Source: Pontederia crassipes
Taxonomy: Eukaryota; Streptophyta; Magnoliopsida; Commelinales; Pontederiaceae
Length of the DNA: 64,000 nucleotides
NCBI GenBank assembly: GCA_030549335.1
Contig: CM060189.1
Span: forward strand, 52,236,917 to 52,300,916
Direction: 5' to 3'
The translations under genes and the position numbers were made by a program. Under the pieces are notes generated by a model, which did not search any database, was not told the origin of the DNA, and worked only from the letters and a program-made list of their open reading frames with translations. Shown here piece by piece: positions 35,925 to 47,757 of this stretch (positions are counted from its first letter, which is position 1; each line of letters starts with the position of its first letter).

Positions 35925-37470
35925 TAATCAGGTGGACAGAAGTCTTATAAATTAGAGGAGTTCGATTTTGAATCATATTCTCTTCTGTCCACATAACGGT
36001 CGACCATTAGTAAAATGATCGCCTATCATAAGTCTATTCAGCGGTCGTCCGATAGGAGGAAACGGATGCTAGTTCATCAATCCTTCGGTCGACCGAAAAG
36101 GTAGTGGTCGACCGTTTGATATTCAATCTTTATTCACTTCATGATCATATTCGTTCAACTTTAATTAAGTGGACAAAAGCTTATCAAATCAGAAGAGTCG
36201 GTTAAGTGTTCTTCCCGTCCACATAACAGATGCCCGAAAGTCAAGGGTCATCCGCTTTGGGTTCATTCAGCGGTTGTTCGATAAACAAGAGGGCGGACGC
36301 TCGTTTATTACTATTCTTTGGTTGACCGAAGAGGGAGCGATCGACCATTCTGTGTTTATTCTTTGTTCATTTCATTTATCACCTTATGTCAATCACTTAG
36401 ATCAATCAAGCTGATAGGGACTTAGATCAATCAAGCTGATAGGGAGCAGGAGTGGCTCCAAGTCATTTTTAACAATCATGTCATTCAATACCAATCAAGT
36501 GGACAGGGGCTTGTCGAATCATGAGGTTTAATTTAAGATCACATTTCTCTCTATCCATGAATCATCGTTTGAGATTCATCGTCGGTCATTCGAAAGAGGT
36601 TCTGAAGTTCGTTTATCAATATTCATCGGTCGATCGAAAGAGTGTGGTCATCATAATTTGTGAATATCCCTGGAGTTTCGATCGAGAGTTTCGGTCAGCC
36701 GACGGTCCACTATATTCTACTGTTCGACAACGGACCGGTCGACCATTTCTACTAGGCAGAACTGTAGGTCATTTTTGGAAGTCCTTACGTTTTAATTTGG
36801 TTTTCAGTTAATTCTAACCTGCATCTAAGATTGCCTATCATCCAGAGAGAGTTCAAACAAGGTTCATATTCATTTCGTGCATTATATCTCCTTTGCTTCG
36901 TTCATAGCTTTGTCCATTTTCATAATATATCATAATCCATTTCCATATCATACTTTAGTCCATTGTCATGTCATGCATTATTTTCCTTTTTATACAATTA
37001 TCCATCTTCTTAACTTGACATCAATACATAACTCATCATTAGGTCTTTAACAAGAATCATTCTTAACCACATATCCTAACCAACTAACAAGAATTTTCAT
37101 ATGTCATTAAAGTACCAAATCATAATATAACTTCTACAACCTTAAACATGTATAGTCACATGAGAAGAACTTTCAATACAGCGGATTAAGCAATCGTATG
37201 GCAGCATTTCACCCAACTTAGAAATCATCTAATCGATGCATCATTTAATAACATATAAGCATTCACATCTTAGAAATATATCATAGCATTAACTAACTTC
37301 TCCTTATCATAAATCCAATAACTTGACATGCATTTCATTATAACAACCTAATACATCAACTTCCTTCTCCCTATTTGTTCTATTGCTCATTTCATTCGAT
37401 AATAAATCAGGTGGACAGAGGCTTAATAAATCAGAGGGTTCAATTAGAGTCGAATTTCTTCTGTCCATAT
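35925..37470. repeat. Dispersed repeat units with GGTCGACC clusters in LTR D
   Basis: Four copies of a unit starting GTGGACAGAAGTCTTATAAA-like and running into TCTGTCCACATA appear near 35930, 36165, 36497 and 37408. Around the first three lie CGGTCGACCG-type palindromes (36000-36740). Confidence 0.75.
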
Positions 37471-37689
37471 ACCGGACGACCGTTTGTTATTTATGGCTCA
37501 TAATGGTTCATCATTGTTCTTCATGTGGTTTATGAGAGTCATTATCATTCATCGTTCATGGAGGATCATATCAAGTTGGCATCACATTCTATCAGTTCCG
37601 TTTGATCGTAAGAAAGTATAACATAGTTCTATTGGGCGCAATTTACTTCATGGACATATTAGATATCAAATACGTAAATAAGAGTCCGT

Positions 37690-38040
37690 AAATCATAATA
37701 TCATCAACCTGTTAGTCAGGAATCGGGTCGAGTACAAAGAAACTCGGGCCGAGTTCCTAACCGAATCAAACTCAGAAATTTCGAGTGGGAACCCGGGCCG
37801 GGTCAGGGTCATACCCAAGCCGAGCTGGGTGCGCGATTGAGTCGGAAAAGTCGAGCCGCCCGATCGTCTTCTCTGATCGATACCTGAGTCGAGTCAGGCA
37901 GAGCCCGAGCCGAATTACTGGTGCGAGTCGAGCTCGGGTCGATCGTCAATGGCGGATCCGAGCCGAGTTGGGAAGGACTCGGTCCGGGGTGATCTGATCC
38001 GGGCCGAGTTATGGGCAACCCGGGCCGGGTTCCTTGTTCG
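37690..38040. repeat. CGGGCCGAGTT-type quasi-palindrome cluster in LTR D
   Basis: About 350 GC-rich bases with many variants of CTCGGGCCGAGTT, CCGGGCCGGGTC and GAGTCGAGCTCGGG. Short ORFs here on both strands are artefacts of the repeat. Confidence 0.7.
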
Positions 38041-38903
38041 CAGAAAGCTGCGCAAGTTTTCGATTTCTATCATTTCGTTTCTTTCACTAATCTTGGTAAT
38101 CATGTATCGATATCATGTGTTTGTGAACATAACTAAGGTATCATCTGATCATCTAAACTATAAAAGAAGGAATCTTCACATGCAAGGGTCTAGGCAAAAG
38201 TCGAATTCATGTATAATTGAAGATGAGCAGTTTCGTAGAACTTGCAAGAATAAGATTTGAACTTTTAGAGTTCCTATGCTTCGTCTTCTAAACATATAGA
38301 CATGAGTTCTCATCTACTTACGTCTTTAAAGCATGAATCACAGACATCAAGTTCGTGACGACAAAAATCAGTCACATGAGTAGAACATAGAATCAATGAA
38401 ACAGATTTGCAATTCTCTAAATAGTACGCAGCAGGTTCTCTTCTCTTCCTAATCACGGTTCTTACTACTGATTTATCCTAAAGTATGCATGAATTGTTCA
38501 GAAGCTAATCTATGAAGAAGATCCCGAATTCACACCTTTTAGCCTACGTTTCTCAATTCTTCTTCGCGGTGGTTCGATTTTGGCCGCATCCTCCATTGTC
38601 TCTGGCACCAATGAAACTACCGACGTTGTCCCCTTGCCCTCTATCCATAGCCAGCGAGAGGAACACAACTCGCATGAAAAGTGGAGGAATGAAAAATGCA
38701 AAGGACCATCAAATGGGGAAGAAGGGATGTGAAGCCTTTAAATATGTGGTATTTGTCCTTTGGTTTCACATCTCGTGAGAGGAAGGGAGAGAGAGAGGGA
38801 ATGTAATAAAGAGAGGAGACGAAGAGGAAAAGTGTAATCAAGAGGGGGAGAGGAAGGGGAAGAGAATGTAATGAAGAGGGGGCAGGTTGCCTCTTCATTT
38901 CAT

Positions 38904-38933
38904 CCCCCCCCCCCCCCCCCCCTTTTTTTTTTT
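38904..38933. repeat. C19 T11 homopolymer pair
   Basis: Nineteen C followed by eleven T, just inside the right edge of LTR D. Confidence 0.95.
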
Positions 38934-38944
38934 GATGAGTTACA

Positions 38945-40291
38945 TTGGGAGGGACAAAAATGTTTCACATTTGCTTCCAAGATGGTCGTCCGGGTGTTTG
39001 TGGTGGGAAAAGTTGGCGTGCCATAAATCGATACATAGATTTTGCTCTCGTGGCACTATGAATATCTTTCACTCAAAACCACAAGTCAACGTTGACATTT
39101 AGAGAAATATAAATAGATAATATACACGCGACTAAATTCATATAAAAAAAGATTCCTAAGTGAAGCAACATTCCAAGAGTCATTTGCAATCATATTACAA
39201 ACTAACTAAGAATCCATATCAACATTCATATTGACATAAGTTCTCATCCAAGCAACAGGGGTTGTAGAGATCTAAGGATCACTAGGTATAGATATAGAGT
39301 TTTCATTACCTATCTGCTTCAAAAAGCCGAGATTTATTACTTGTAAAGCAAGAAGTAGATTTCTAGGACCATGCCATACTGCTAGTGGTATTAAGTTGTT
39401 ACTGATGGAGTGACCAAGTATACGCTTAGGTAAAAAGGATGTTCTAATGTGCTTTATGTTTCTAATACCGAAACCTCATCTTGGTAATTTAACTATTCAT
39501 CAAAAAGAAACTAACAACTACTAATATTGAGTCCCAAACAAATATTTGACGAGTATAAGTAGCTTCGGGTCAAGTCATCATTAGGAAATAAATTAATACT
39601 ACTCTACTTTAATAATCTTGCCGATGTGGACAAAAAGAAAAGCAAGAAGAAAATTAGAAATTGATTTTTCGTTACCAAAATATTTCAGAGAAAATTGAAA
39701 TTGCTGTAATCAGAGATGCCCTTTTCACCTTAAGGTGTGATGGAAAATTTTTAATTTAATATTCCAACCCTCAAATTGATTTTGTGGTAATCAAGAGGAA
39801 AAATATCTAAAATATCTTTAACTTCCATTTCCAAGAAAGAAATTAATTACCACAAGGTCCACATTTTTTCTGACCACTCTCACAAGAAAAAAATTATCCC
39901 TTTGTAAGAAAAATAAAATAAAATTCATGTCAAGAGAAAAAGAAAGGACATTGACGAGCAGAGCAGAGTGGAGGGAGAAATGGGATGATGTACCGGGAAG
40001 AAAAGTCTCGCCCAACCGTTCCCGATTATATTTTCCCATCACCATTAAAGTTGGGCTACTTAATGCCCACGAGTGCGACACCCCGCACCCCTCGTTGCCT
40101 CACACCTCTCTCGCTCTCTCTCTCTCCCCCCTTGTTCCTCCTCCACCCTCTCTATTTCTCTCCCCCCAACTAGTACTTACTACTTACTAGTACGCAGTAC
40201 TACTGGATCTTTGTCTATCGGTTCCATTTATCCTGGAGCTTTTTTCCCAGCGAGGGGAGCAGAAGCAAAAGAGATCGAGAGGGAATCAGGG
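38945..40291 (+). promoter_or_regulatory. Upstream region and 5' leader of the ferrochelatase gene
   Basis: AT-rich up to about 39960. A TATA-like ATTATATTTT lies at 40025. A strongly pyrimidine-rich leader (CTCTCTCGCTCTCTCTCTCT and neighbours, 40103-40165) is like the Y-patch of plant core promoters. The start site is therefore probably near 40050-40100; this is inferred. Confidence 0.45.
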
Positions 40292-43200
40292 ATGGGGATC
40301 GAGGTCCTGGCCCTGTCGCTCCCTTCGCCCGCTTCTCAGTGTAAGATCTCTGCTTCCTCGTCCTTTCTTATCTTTCTTTACGCGTATTTCTTCGCTTTCC
40401 CAGTTTTCCTCTAACATTATGCAAGAAGATGGAATTTGCCTGTTAGTCTTGTTTTCTCGGCGAGAATCGGGGGATCTAGGACTTGTTTTGCACTAAAGTT
40501 CTAACTTTTTTTGTTATTTTTGGCTATCTTGTCACGAGTTCAATAATTTTGAGCCTTGGAATTGAAGAAGGAAGTTGAGGAGAAAAGATTAAAAAATAGG
40601 TCGGGTAAACTGTGTCGTTAGCTTAAAAGTTCGATCTCTGTGGTTATTGGAGTGGAGCTGCACAACTATTATCTTGGAGCTCGTGACTAGTAAAGTAGAC
40701 TTTGATTAAGAATAAAAAAATAGAACTACCTTGATAATCTTGTTTGGTTGGTACGGATTGACTTAAAAGGAAGGTGCTTTAAAAGATTTTCCTAACAAAA
40801 AGTGGCTCCTTTGTATGTTATTCTTGTGGCATGAAAGATAATCGATTGCAGTTGTTTGTGTTTGCAGTTAGCTGGATTTCTAGAAACCACTGAGCTGACA
40901 ATAAACCCAAAAAAATAGAAAAATAAAAATAGACTGGTTACCGGAAAGGTAATATGATTTCCTTCCCCCAAATCACCCTACCTCCCACCCCCAAAAAAAA
41001 ACATCCGATGAGACTGACAGTAATAGCTGTTTCTTCACTTCTAAAAGTTGGTAAAGTATAATTTTGTTGAATTTCATTATGGTAATCAGCATGCATCTTT
41101 ACTTTTGTTGTATCTAGGGGAACGGTTATCATCATGCCAACAAGCTAGTACCAGGGGTACAATTGAGATTGGAAGCTCGGAGCTTAGATTTTCAAGTTCA
41201 ACTCATCAGAAAACTTTGGCAGTAAGGTGATCTGATTATGAGATCTGGCCTAGGGAAACTTCTCTGTTGTTCAGGCTACATCTACTGACATATTTCCAGT
41301 TGAAGATTTCTTGTTGCACTGAGAAACTGATCTGTCATGTTTTCCTTGTTTCTTGTCAGACCAGTCTAAGAATTCCTTTTATGTTTCATTGGATAATACA
41401 AACCATACCACAGGCTTCCTATAGTTTTTTTAACCCAGTAAAAGATGAGCACTTATGAATTCTGGCATCTTGTTCCAAGAAAATGTTTCACTTATATAGT
41501 GCCTTTTATTAAATCTGTTTTAAATTGCATCTTATATTGAAAGCACCACCTTTCTTTGGGACTACTTTGATTCTGTGATTTGCTAATAGTCTAATAGTTT
41601 AAGTTGGATTTTTCTTTGATTGCTACTCTATCTTTTACAACATGTCTCCTCTATTTCTTAAAGAACTATTTCCCTTGGGATTAGATTATCTAATTTTCAA
41701 TAATTAGCAAGAAAAGTTTCAAGTCATATTGTCTTAGTTTTATCTTCCGTATAAAGTGCCACCAAGCCCACATATTCAGTAAATGACTTTTTGCTTGGAA
41801 TCTCTTTACCAGCCATCCTACAGTTTCTTTTCTTTCTTATCAATTATTTTCTTCTTCTGTTCCATCATTGTACTCATATAGTGTTTACAAGTTTTAGTTA
41901 ATGGCCATGAGTACATGTTTTTTGATATTTCGTCCTTTATCATTCTTTCTGATTGTTCAACAATGCTGACTTGCTTATGACTAGCTATTATTCCTCTTAT
42001 CTACTATGATGTTCTGTCTAGGTGATAACTTCATGTTCCTTCGCCTGTGGTCCTTTTTAGGTTGTTTTTCTTCATTGTTATATATGTTTACCTCTTTTAC
42101 AATAAGTCTTAGTTCATGAATCACAATGGTATTCAATTCCTGTATCTGATCATACTGATTTCATTTTGTAGAGGTGTACTTCCAGCAATATGTTTGAGTA
42201 AGTTTTCGACTCACCATCATGGGGGCCAATTAACATGCATCAGACCACGTCACTGGAAGCCTGTGGTATCTGGATGTTACCCAACATTATGGCCTTCATC
42301 CATATCCAAGAGACCATTTGAAAGATATGCATCATCTTCTGAGGCAGTAGTAACCTCAACCTCTTCGGCAGCTCAGAACTCAGTTCTTACTGACAATGAA
42401 AGAGTGGGAGTATTGTTACTCAATCTAGGAGGTCCGGAAACACTTGACGATGTACAACCATTCTTATTCAATCTTTTTGCAGATCCAGTAAGTAGTCTCA
42501 TGCATTTCCTCTTTAGTTTTTGCTTCATTACAACTGCAACTTCAATATAGATATTCGCAGGTAATGGATAAAGGCTTGTGAAAACCAATGTCTTTATACT
42601 CGCAACAATATGTGCATGTTTTACACATAAAATTACAAAAAAGAAAAAAAAATGTATTCTGTTTAAGGCCAAAGAATTTACTCTCAGTTTTCATTTTACT
42701 TTTATATCCCTCCTAAAAAAAATTAATTTTATATCTTCTCTCGAGAGAAGGACCATTTAATAATGCTACCTGAGTTCATGAAAATGACAGGACATCATCC
42801 GGTTACCACGATTGTTCCGGTTTCTGCAGAAACCTTTAGCACAATTCATTTCCATATCTAGAGCACCAAAGAGCAAAGAAGGTTATGCATCCATTGGTGG
42901 TGGATCTCCACTTCGGCAGATAACTGATGCACAGGCAAGCATCTTTCGAACATACATGTATTAGTTAAATGCACTTTATTAACAGGCAATCCATATTATG
43001 ACGAAGAAAATTTGCATTGATAGGCATCAGTTAGGTTCAGCAGAGTTGTTTAGTGTAGCCAAAGGTATAGCTCACGAGTGCTGTCTCTATTCCCTAAACA
43101 AAAGCTGTGCATAGTGCATTATATTTTCCACATAACACTAAGCACCTGCAAAATGATAAAATTATGATGTATCCTTATAGAACAAACTACAAAGAAAAAG

Positions 43201-46200
43201 TTAATAGAGAATTCCACAGTGGTTAGGCCTGTAAAGTGTAAACACGCCCAAAGTAGTGCATCTTCCTTGCCCCGATACTCATCCAAGAAATTTGGGCGTG
43301 CATCTTCCTTGCCCTGAAACTCATCCAAGAAACCTTGGGCAAACTTGTGTCACGAATCAAATTCAGAAGCTGACCACACCTTTTGAGGCACCCAGCAACC
43401 TAGAAATAAGTAGATGATGAAGAACACGGCAAAGGACACAACTGTCAACAAATTCCAGCACAAATGTGCCATCTTTTATGCTTGCTTAATCTAACTCATG
43501 CCAAGCTTCAATAAGCCACAAAACTATATTCATATTTTCTTCTAAGTTTTGCTTGCTGTTATTGTAGGCAGAAGCATTGAGGAAAGCTTTATGTGACAAA
43601 AATGTCCCGGCAAAGGTTTATGTTGGGATGCGTTATTGGCATCCATTTACTGAAGAAGCTATCGAACAGGTCCTGGTGCATTTGTGTTGTACTGTAACTC
43701 GATCATCCATGTTTTAATCAATATTTTTTCATGTTTTCTTGTTATGACTTTGTACTTGAATTGATAGTCTTAGGATTTTGGCTGTACTTTATTTATATGA
43801 ATGACCCTAGCAATTAGCATGACGACATTCCTGTTTAGCATTCAAATTTTCTTTTGTGATCAATGCCCCAATTAATTCTTTTAAACTTTTGCATTTTAAA
43901 AAGCTTCACAATTAACTATAATGTTCGTAATTGTTTTATTGAGTTGCAAATAACTTATGTTATTGTTAGCATTTGATTCATATGTGGATATGCTTGTTGT
44001 CTTTGATATGCATCAACACAATTTTATTAATTGTAATAAATATGCAGTTGTGAAGAAATGAGAAGCATTCTATGTAGTCGTGAAGAAATTGGAGTTGACA
44101 CATTTTTTGGTTGCATTGGATGTAGTTGTATCTGAAAATAAGAGCTGTATTTTGTGCTGTACAGAAGATTGGAGATCTATCAACAATAAAAACAGGAAAT
44201 ACAATCTACAATCTTGTAATTTGCTTAAGAGTAAATATATTCACTGGTGAACTTTCCCCAAGTTATTGGAAAAAGTGACTAATTGAAATAAATTTAGAGG
44301 TCTCTATGACTTCAAAATAAATAAAATAAAATAAATAAAAATAGAGGTTTCTAAATTTATTTACAAGAAATGCAGTGTTAGGTAATTGCAATAATCCTCT
44401 GGAGAACCTCTAGTCATTGTTTGATTTTAATCTTGATAGATGCTGTGTAAATTAATGCTTCCCAATGGCAAATTTGCAATTATGTCCTCTTTCTGCATGT
44501 ACTGACAACGATTAGAATAACAAGAATATAAAGAGAAAGTATTAGCATCATCTCTGTGGTTTCCAGCCCTGCCACAATAAAATTGGCTTTTGCACTCCTC
44601 ATTTTTAACTTATGTCTCATCGCAGATTAAACGGGATAGGATCACAAAACTTGTTGTACTTCCACTTTATCCACAGTTTTCAATCTCAACTAGTGGTTCA
44701 AGTCTTCGTCTGTTGGAAAGTATATTTAGGTAATGGAGTACAAATGTTCACACTAGTAATATTGTTGCCCTGTTTTCATGACACGGATATAGTTCTCCAG
44801 GGAGGATGAGTATTTGGTCAATATGCAACATACTGTTATACCATCGTGGTATCAACGTGATGGATATATCAAGGCAATGGGGGACTTGATCGAAAAGGAA
44901 TTACAAAAATTTGAATCTCCTGAAAAGGTATAAACTTTTGGAATTTAGCGCTATGCCAATTAGGTCTTATTATATATGTGTAGCACTGTTTTGGTCCAAG
45001 TTGGTTTCCTGCTCTACAATAGTCTATAAGTGTGTTTGTTGTGTGATGCTGCCTTGGCAAACAAGGTAGATGTCATGTAATAGTTCTCAATGTTTGAAAT
45101 TAGTAATCTGAGTTAATCTTTTTTTCATATGAAAATGTCTGTTCAATCTTTTTTCCATATGATATTTCATTTTTTTTACACGAGAAATCATTGTTGTTTC
45201 CTAGCATATTGTCTTTTTTTTAGAGGAATAGTATATTGTCTTTCTGTGTTAATATGGTCACTTTTGTTCTCGTTATAGTGGTATCTTGTCCTTACCTAAG
45301 GTCACATGGACAATTTCAATGGCAGGTTATGGTGTTCTTTAGTGCTCATGGGGTGCCGCTGGCTTATGTTGAAGAAGCTGGGGACCCATACAAAGCTGAG
45401 ATGGAGGAATGCATTGACTTAATCATGGAAGAGCTGGAAAAACGAGGAATAACCAATCCATATACACTTGCTTACCAAGTAAAACAATTTTAGTGCTTTT
45501 TATTTTCACAGATATCTCATCCTATTTGTCTCTACTTTCTTTACAACATTGAATCTTATATTCGGTCATGAATTGTTTCATATACAACAACAACAACAAA
45601 GCCTTATCCCATTAGGTGGGGTCGGCTACATGGATCATACGACGCCAATTCGTTGATCCATGTTCATAAGATTCGACAGGATTTTATACTGGCTGTCGGG
45701 GCCTAACACAACCCTCCTCCTTTATCCGGGCTTGGGACCGGCTATAAAATATAGGCGGAGTTATCATGAATTGTTTCATATATCTCCCTAAAATTTTCAT
45801 CAGAATATCCATTATCTTATCGACACAAAAATATGATTTGAATGTGACATCATGATTTAATGTTTGTGAAATGCTTGCTTGTGTGATAGAGTCGTGTTGG
45901 ACCTGTTGAATGGTTGAAGCCTTACACTGATGAGACCATAATTGAGCTTGGGCAAAAAGGAGTGAAAAGCCTTCTGGCTGTCCCAATTAGGTAGGTTCAA
46001 CTGTGCCTTTTTTGCTTTCAGAGGATACTATTGTTGTCTTAATATGTGACTTTTTCAGTTGATTCATTCTGCAGTTTATTTTAAGTTTTCCAAGCATCTG
46101 GTCATTTTGACTGCTTCTGTTCAATGTGCAGCTTTGTCAGTGAGCACATTGAAACTCTTGAAGAAATTGACGTGGAATACAGGGAGTTGGCACTGAAATC

Positions 46201-46839
46201 TGGAATTGAGAAATGGGGAAGGGTTCCTGCTTTAGGATGTGAGCCGACATTTATTTCAGATCTTGCTGATGCAGTTATTGAAAGTCTTCCATATGTAGGA
46301 GCAATGGCGGTGTCAAATATTGAGGCTCGACAGGTAAGTTGCATTGCTGGTTATTTTAGTTAAAGTTTAAATCAAATGGGGTTTGAAACTTGCCAATTAT
46401 TACTGCACGATCCGGTAACTTTTCTTCAAATCCATGTTTAATGGTAGCATGAATGGAGTTCCATCAAGATAAATTCTCTTGTGTCATGCTTGTCATGTGC
46501 CCTAGTGACTTTTTGCAGTAACTAATAATGCTGATTTTTGCCTTTCGTCTGGTACAATTTTTACCAAGATAGCCAGAAGTGCTTTTTCTAATTTCAGTAA
46601 TCTGGTATCTGCAGTCTCTTGTTCCCCTTGGAAGTGTTGAAGAACTGTTGGCAGCATATGATTCAAAGCGCGCCGAACTTCCTCCTCCTGTCATAGTCTG
46701 GGAATGGGGATGGACCAAAAGTGCAGAGACCTGGAATGGCAGGGCAGCTATGATAGCTGTCCTCGCTCTTTTGGTACTAGAAGTTACTACAGGCCAAGGC
46801 TTCTTGCACCAGTGGGGCATCCTGCCACCATTCCATTAA
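40292..46839 (+). CDS. FC2: Ferrochelatase, plastid FC2-type with C-terminal CAB motif
   Basis: Inserts ferrous iron into protoporphyrin IX, the last step of haem synthesis, in the plastid. Exons: 40292-40340, 41118-41226, 42172-42487, 42791-42934, 43568-43669, 44626-44729, 44801-44927, 45326-45478, 45890-45990, 46132-46333, 46615-46839; every phase joins, giving 543 aa. Residues 1 to about 125 are a Ser-rich, poorly conserved transit-peptide region. The core starts at [20 protein letters not shown]. The catalytic His is in FFSAHGVP (about residue 325) and the Glu in [11 protein letters not shown] (about 409). The last exon adds [18 protein letters not shown] and a hydrophobic helix, the CAB/LHC-like motif found in FC2-type but not FC1-type plant enzymes. 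Length is close to known FC2 proteins. No stop or frameshift, so it looks functional. The first two exons are the least certain because they are not conserved. Confidence 0.97.
42935..43567 (+). other. GC-AG intron 4 of the ferrochelatase gene
   Basis: Exon 4 must end ...ACTGATGCACAG and exon 5 must begin GCAGAAGCATTG to keep the conserved ITDAQAEALRK reading. The donor is therefore CAG|GCAAGC, a GC donor with an otherwise strong consensus, and the acceptor is TTGTAG. No GT nearby keeps the frame. The intron also contains a 42-base direct repeat (43258 and 43300). Confidence 0.88.
43258..43341. repeat. Two direct repeats of 42 bases in ferrochelatase intron 4
   Basis: GCATCTTCCTTGCCCCGATA and the following ACTCATCCAAGAAA recur 42 bases later with few changes. 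On the minus strand they encode two [10 protein letters not shown]-like units in a short ORF that I do not believe is a gene. Confidence 0.8.
45585..45763 (-). mobile_element. Au-like SINE in ferrochelatase intron 8
   Basis: 179 bp with a perfect 19-bp target duplication, TCATGAATTGTTTCATATA (45566-45584 and 45764-45782). On the minus strand it ends in GTTGTTGTTGTTG, the TTG-type tail of the widespread plant Au SINE. It also holds CCCCACCTAATGGGATAAGG and an A-box-like TAGCCGGTCCCA near the 5' end. It lies between exons 8 and 9, clear of both splice sites. Confidence 0.92.
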
Positions 46840-47533
46840 GTAGATTGTTATCCGACTGTCTAGTCGGCTACTTGCATGAGTTTCGGCACAGCAGCAGTAG
46901 ATCCTGGAGTTGATCGCACAAATACCAGTGCCCGTAGTACCACATTGATAACTCTGATTGTTACCATGAAAAATAATATAATTAAGATGCATCTGCATGT
47001 TATTTTTGCACCTTTTGTATACCTTTTGCACTGGCCATGAGAGAGATGATTGCTTACATGGCCCTAATAATACCTTGTGCTTTTTCCTTCTTGTAGTCCT
47101 CGCTTGGATTCAGTCTGCAGACTCGTTCTAGATTTGCATGAATCAATGGAAGCACAAGGTCTTTGTGCCTTTTGTGCTGTGCTCTGGTCATAAAGTCACT
47201 CTGCGTTGCATGTGGATTCCTGTTCCGTTCTGATGTCAGAAGTAGATTTGATGCGCCATGAATGAAGCGTTTGAGTAGTTGAAGTACCAACTTTAGTCTT
47301 GTTGGCTCACATGATTGGCAGTCATTCTTACTTGAACGCCGGCTCCGTTTGCTTTTGATGAAAATAAGCTCCAAAACAAAATAAATTCTTAAGAAGGTGA
47401 ATTCGGTGAACAGTTTATTTTTCATGCGCTCGGTGTCCGATTTGAAGATACGAAAATAATGATGTCGGAAATATGGTGCATCATTTGAAGTTACAAAGGA
47501 AGTTGTCTTGAAATATAAAATAGTAATAGTTTA
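46840..47533 (+). other. 3' untranslated and downstream region of the ferrochelatase gene
   Basis: Begins after the TAA stop. Likely holds the 3' UTR, with A/T-rich signals near 46968, then single-copy-looking sequence. No gene seen. Confidence 0.5.
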
Positions 47534-47617
47534 CAACAACAACAAAGTCTTATCCCACTAGGTGGGGTCGACTATATGGATCATACGACGTTTGATCCAT
47601 GTTCATGAGATTTGACA
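47534..47617 (-). mobile_element. 5'-truncated copy of the Au-like SINE
   Basis: Same tail and body as the intron 8 SINE in the same orientation (CAACAACAACAAAGTCTTAT, GGTGGGGTCGACTATATGG, GATCCATGTTCATGAGATT), but only the 3' part remains. Confidence 0.85.
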
Positions 47618-47757
47618 ACGAGAGGAAAATGAATTTTCATTTTAAAAGAAGAGGAACAATTTTTTTTCCAAAGTTGAGCCTTTTTTTTTCGTTCAACGAG
47701 AAATTAGTGTCCTATTTACAAGTCGCTTTTGCATTATCAAAATCAAGATGGAAATAT

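Larger units (their letters stand above)
34729..38944 (-). mobile_element. Long gypsy-like LTR D
   Basis: Bounded by TGTAACTCTCCG (34729) and GATGAGTTACA (ending 38944), which are mutually inverted TGTAAC ends. The order of blocks (GCGGAAG near 34890, ACCTGTGAGGATCACACAGG near 35045, ...GGGAGCAGGAGTGGCTCC near 36445) repeats LTR E at 53126-56868. Minus orientation is inferred from that copy, which has a minus-strand gag beside it. The left boundary is clear; the right one is less so and no target duplication was found. Inside are several tandem arrays listed separately. Confidence 0.6.

Noticed and set aside
35385-36800. CRISPR-like array
   Set aside because: The regular repeats are microsatellites and LTR tandem units in a plant genome, with no fixed spacer length.
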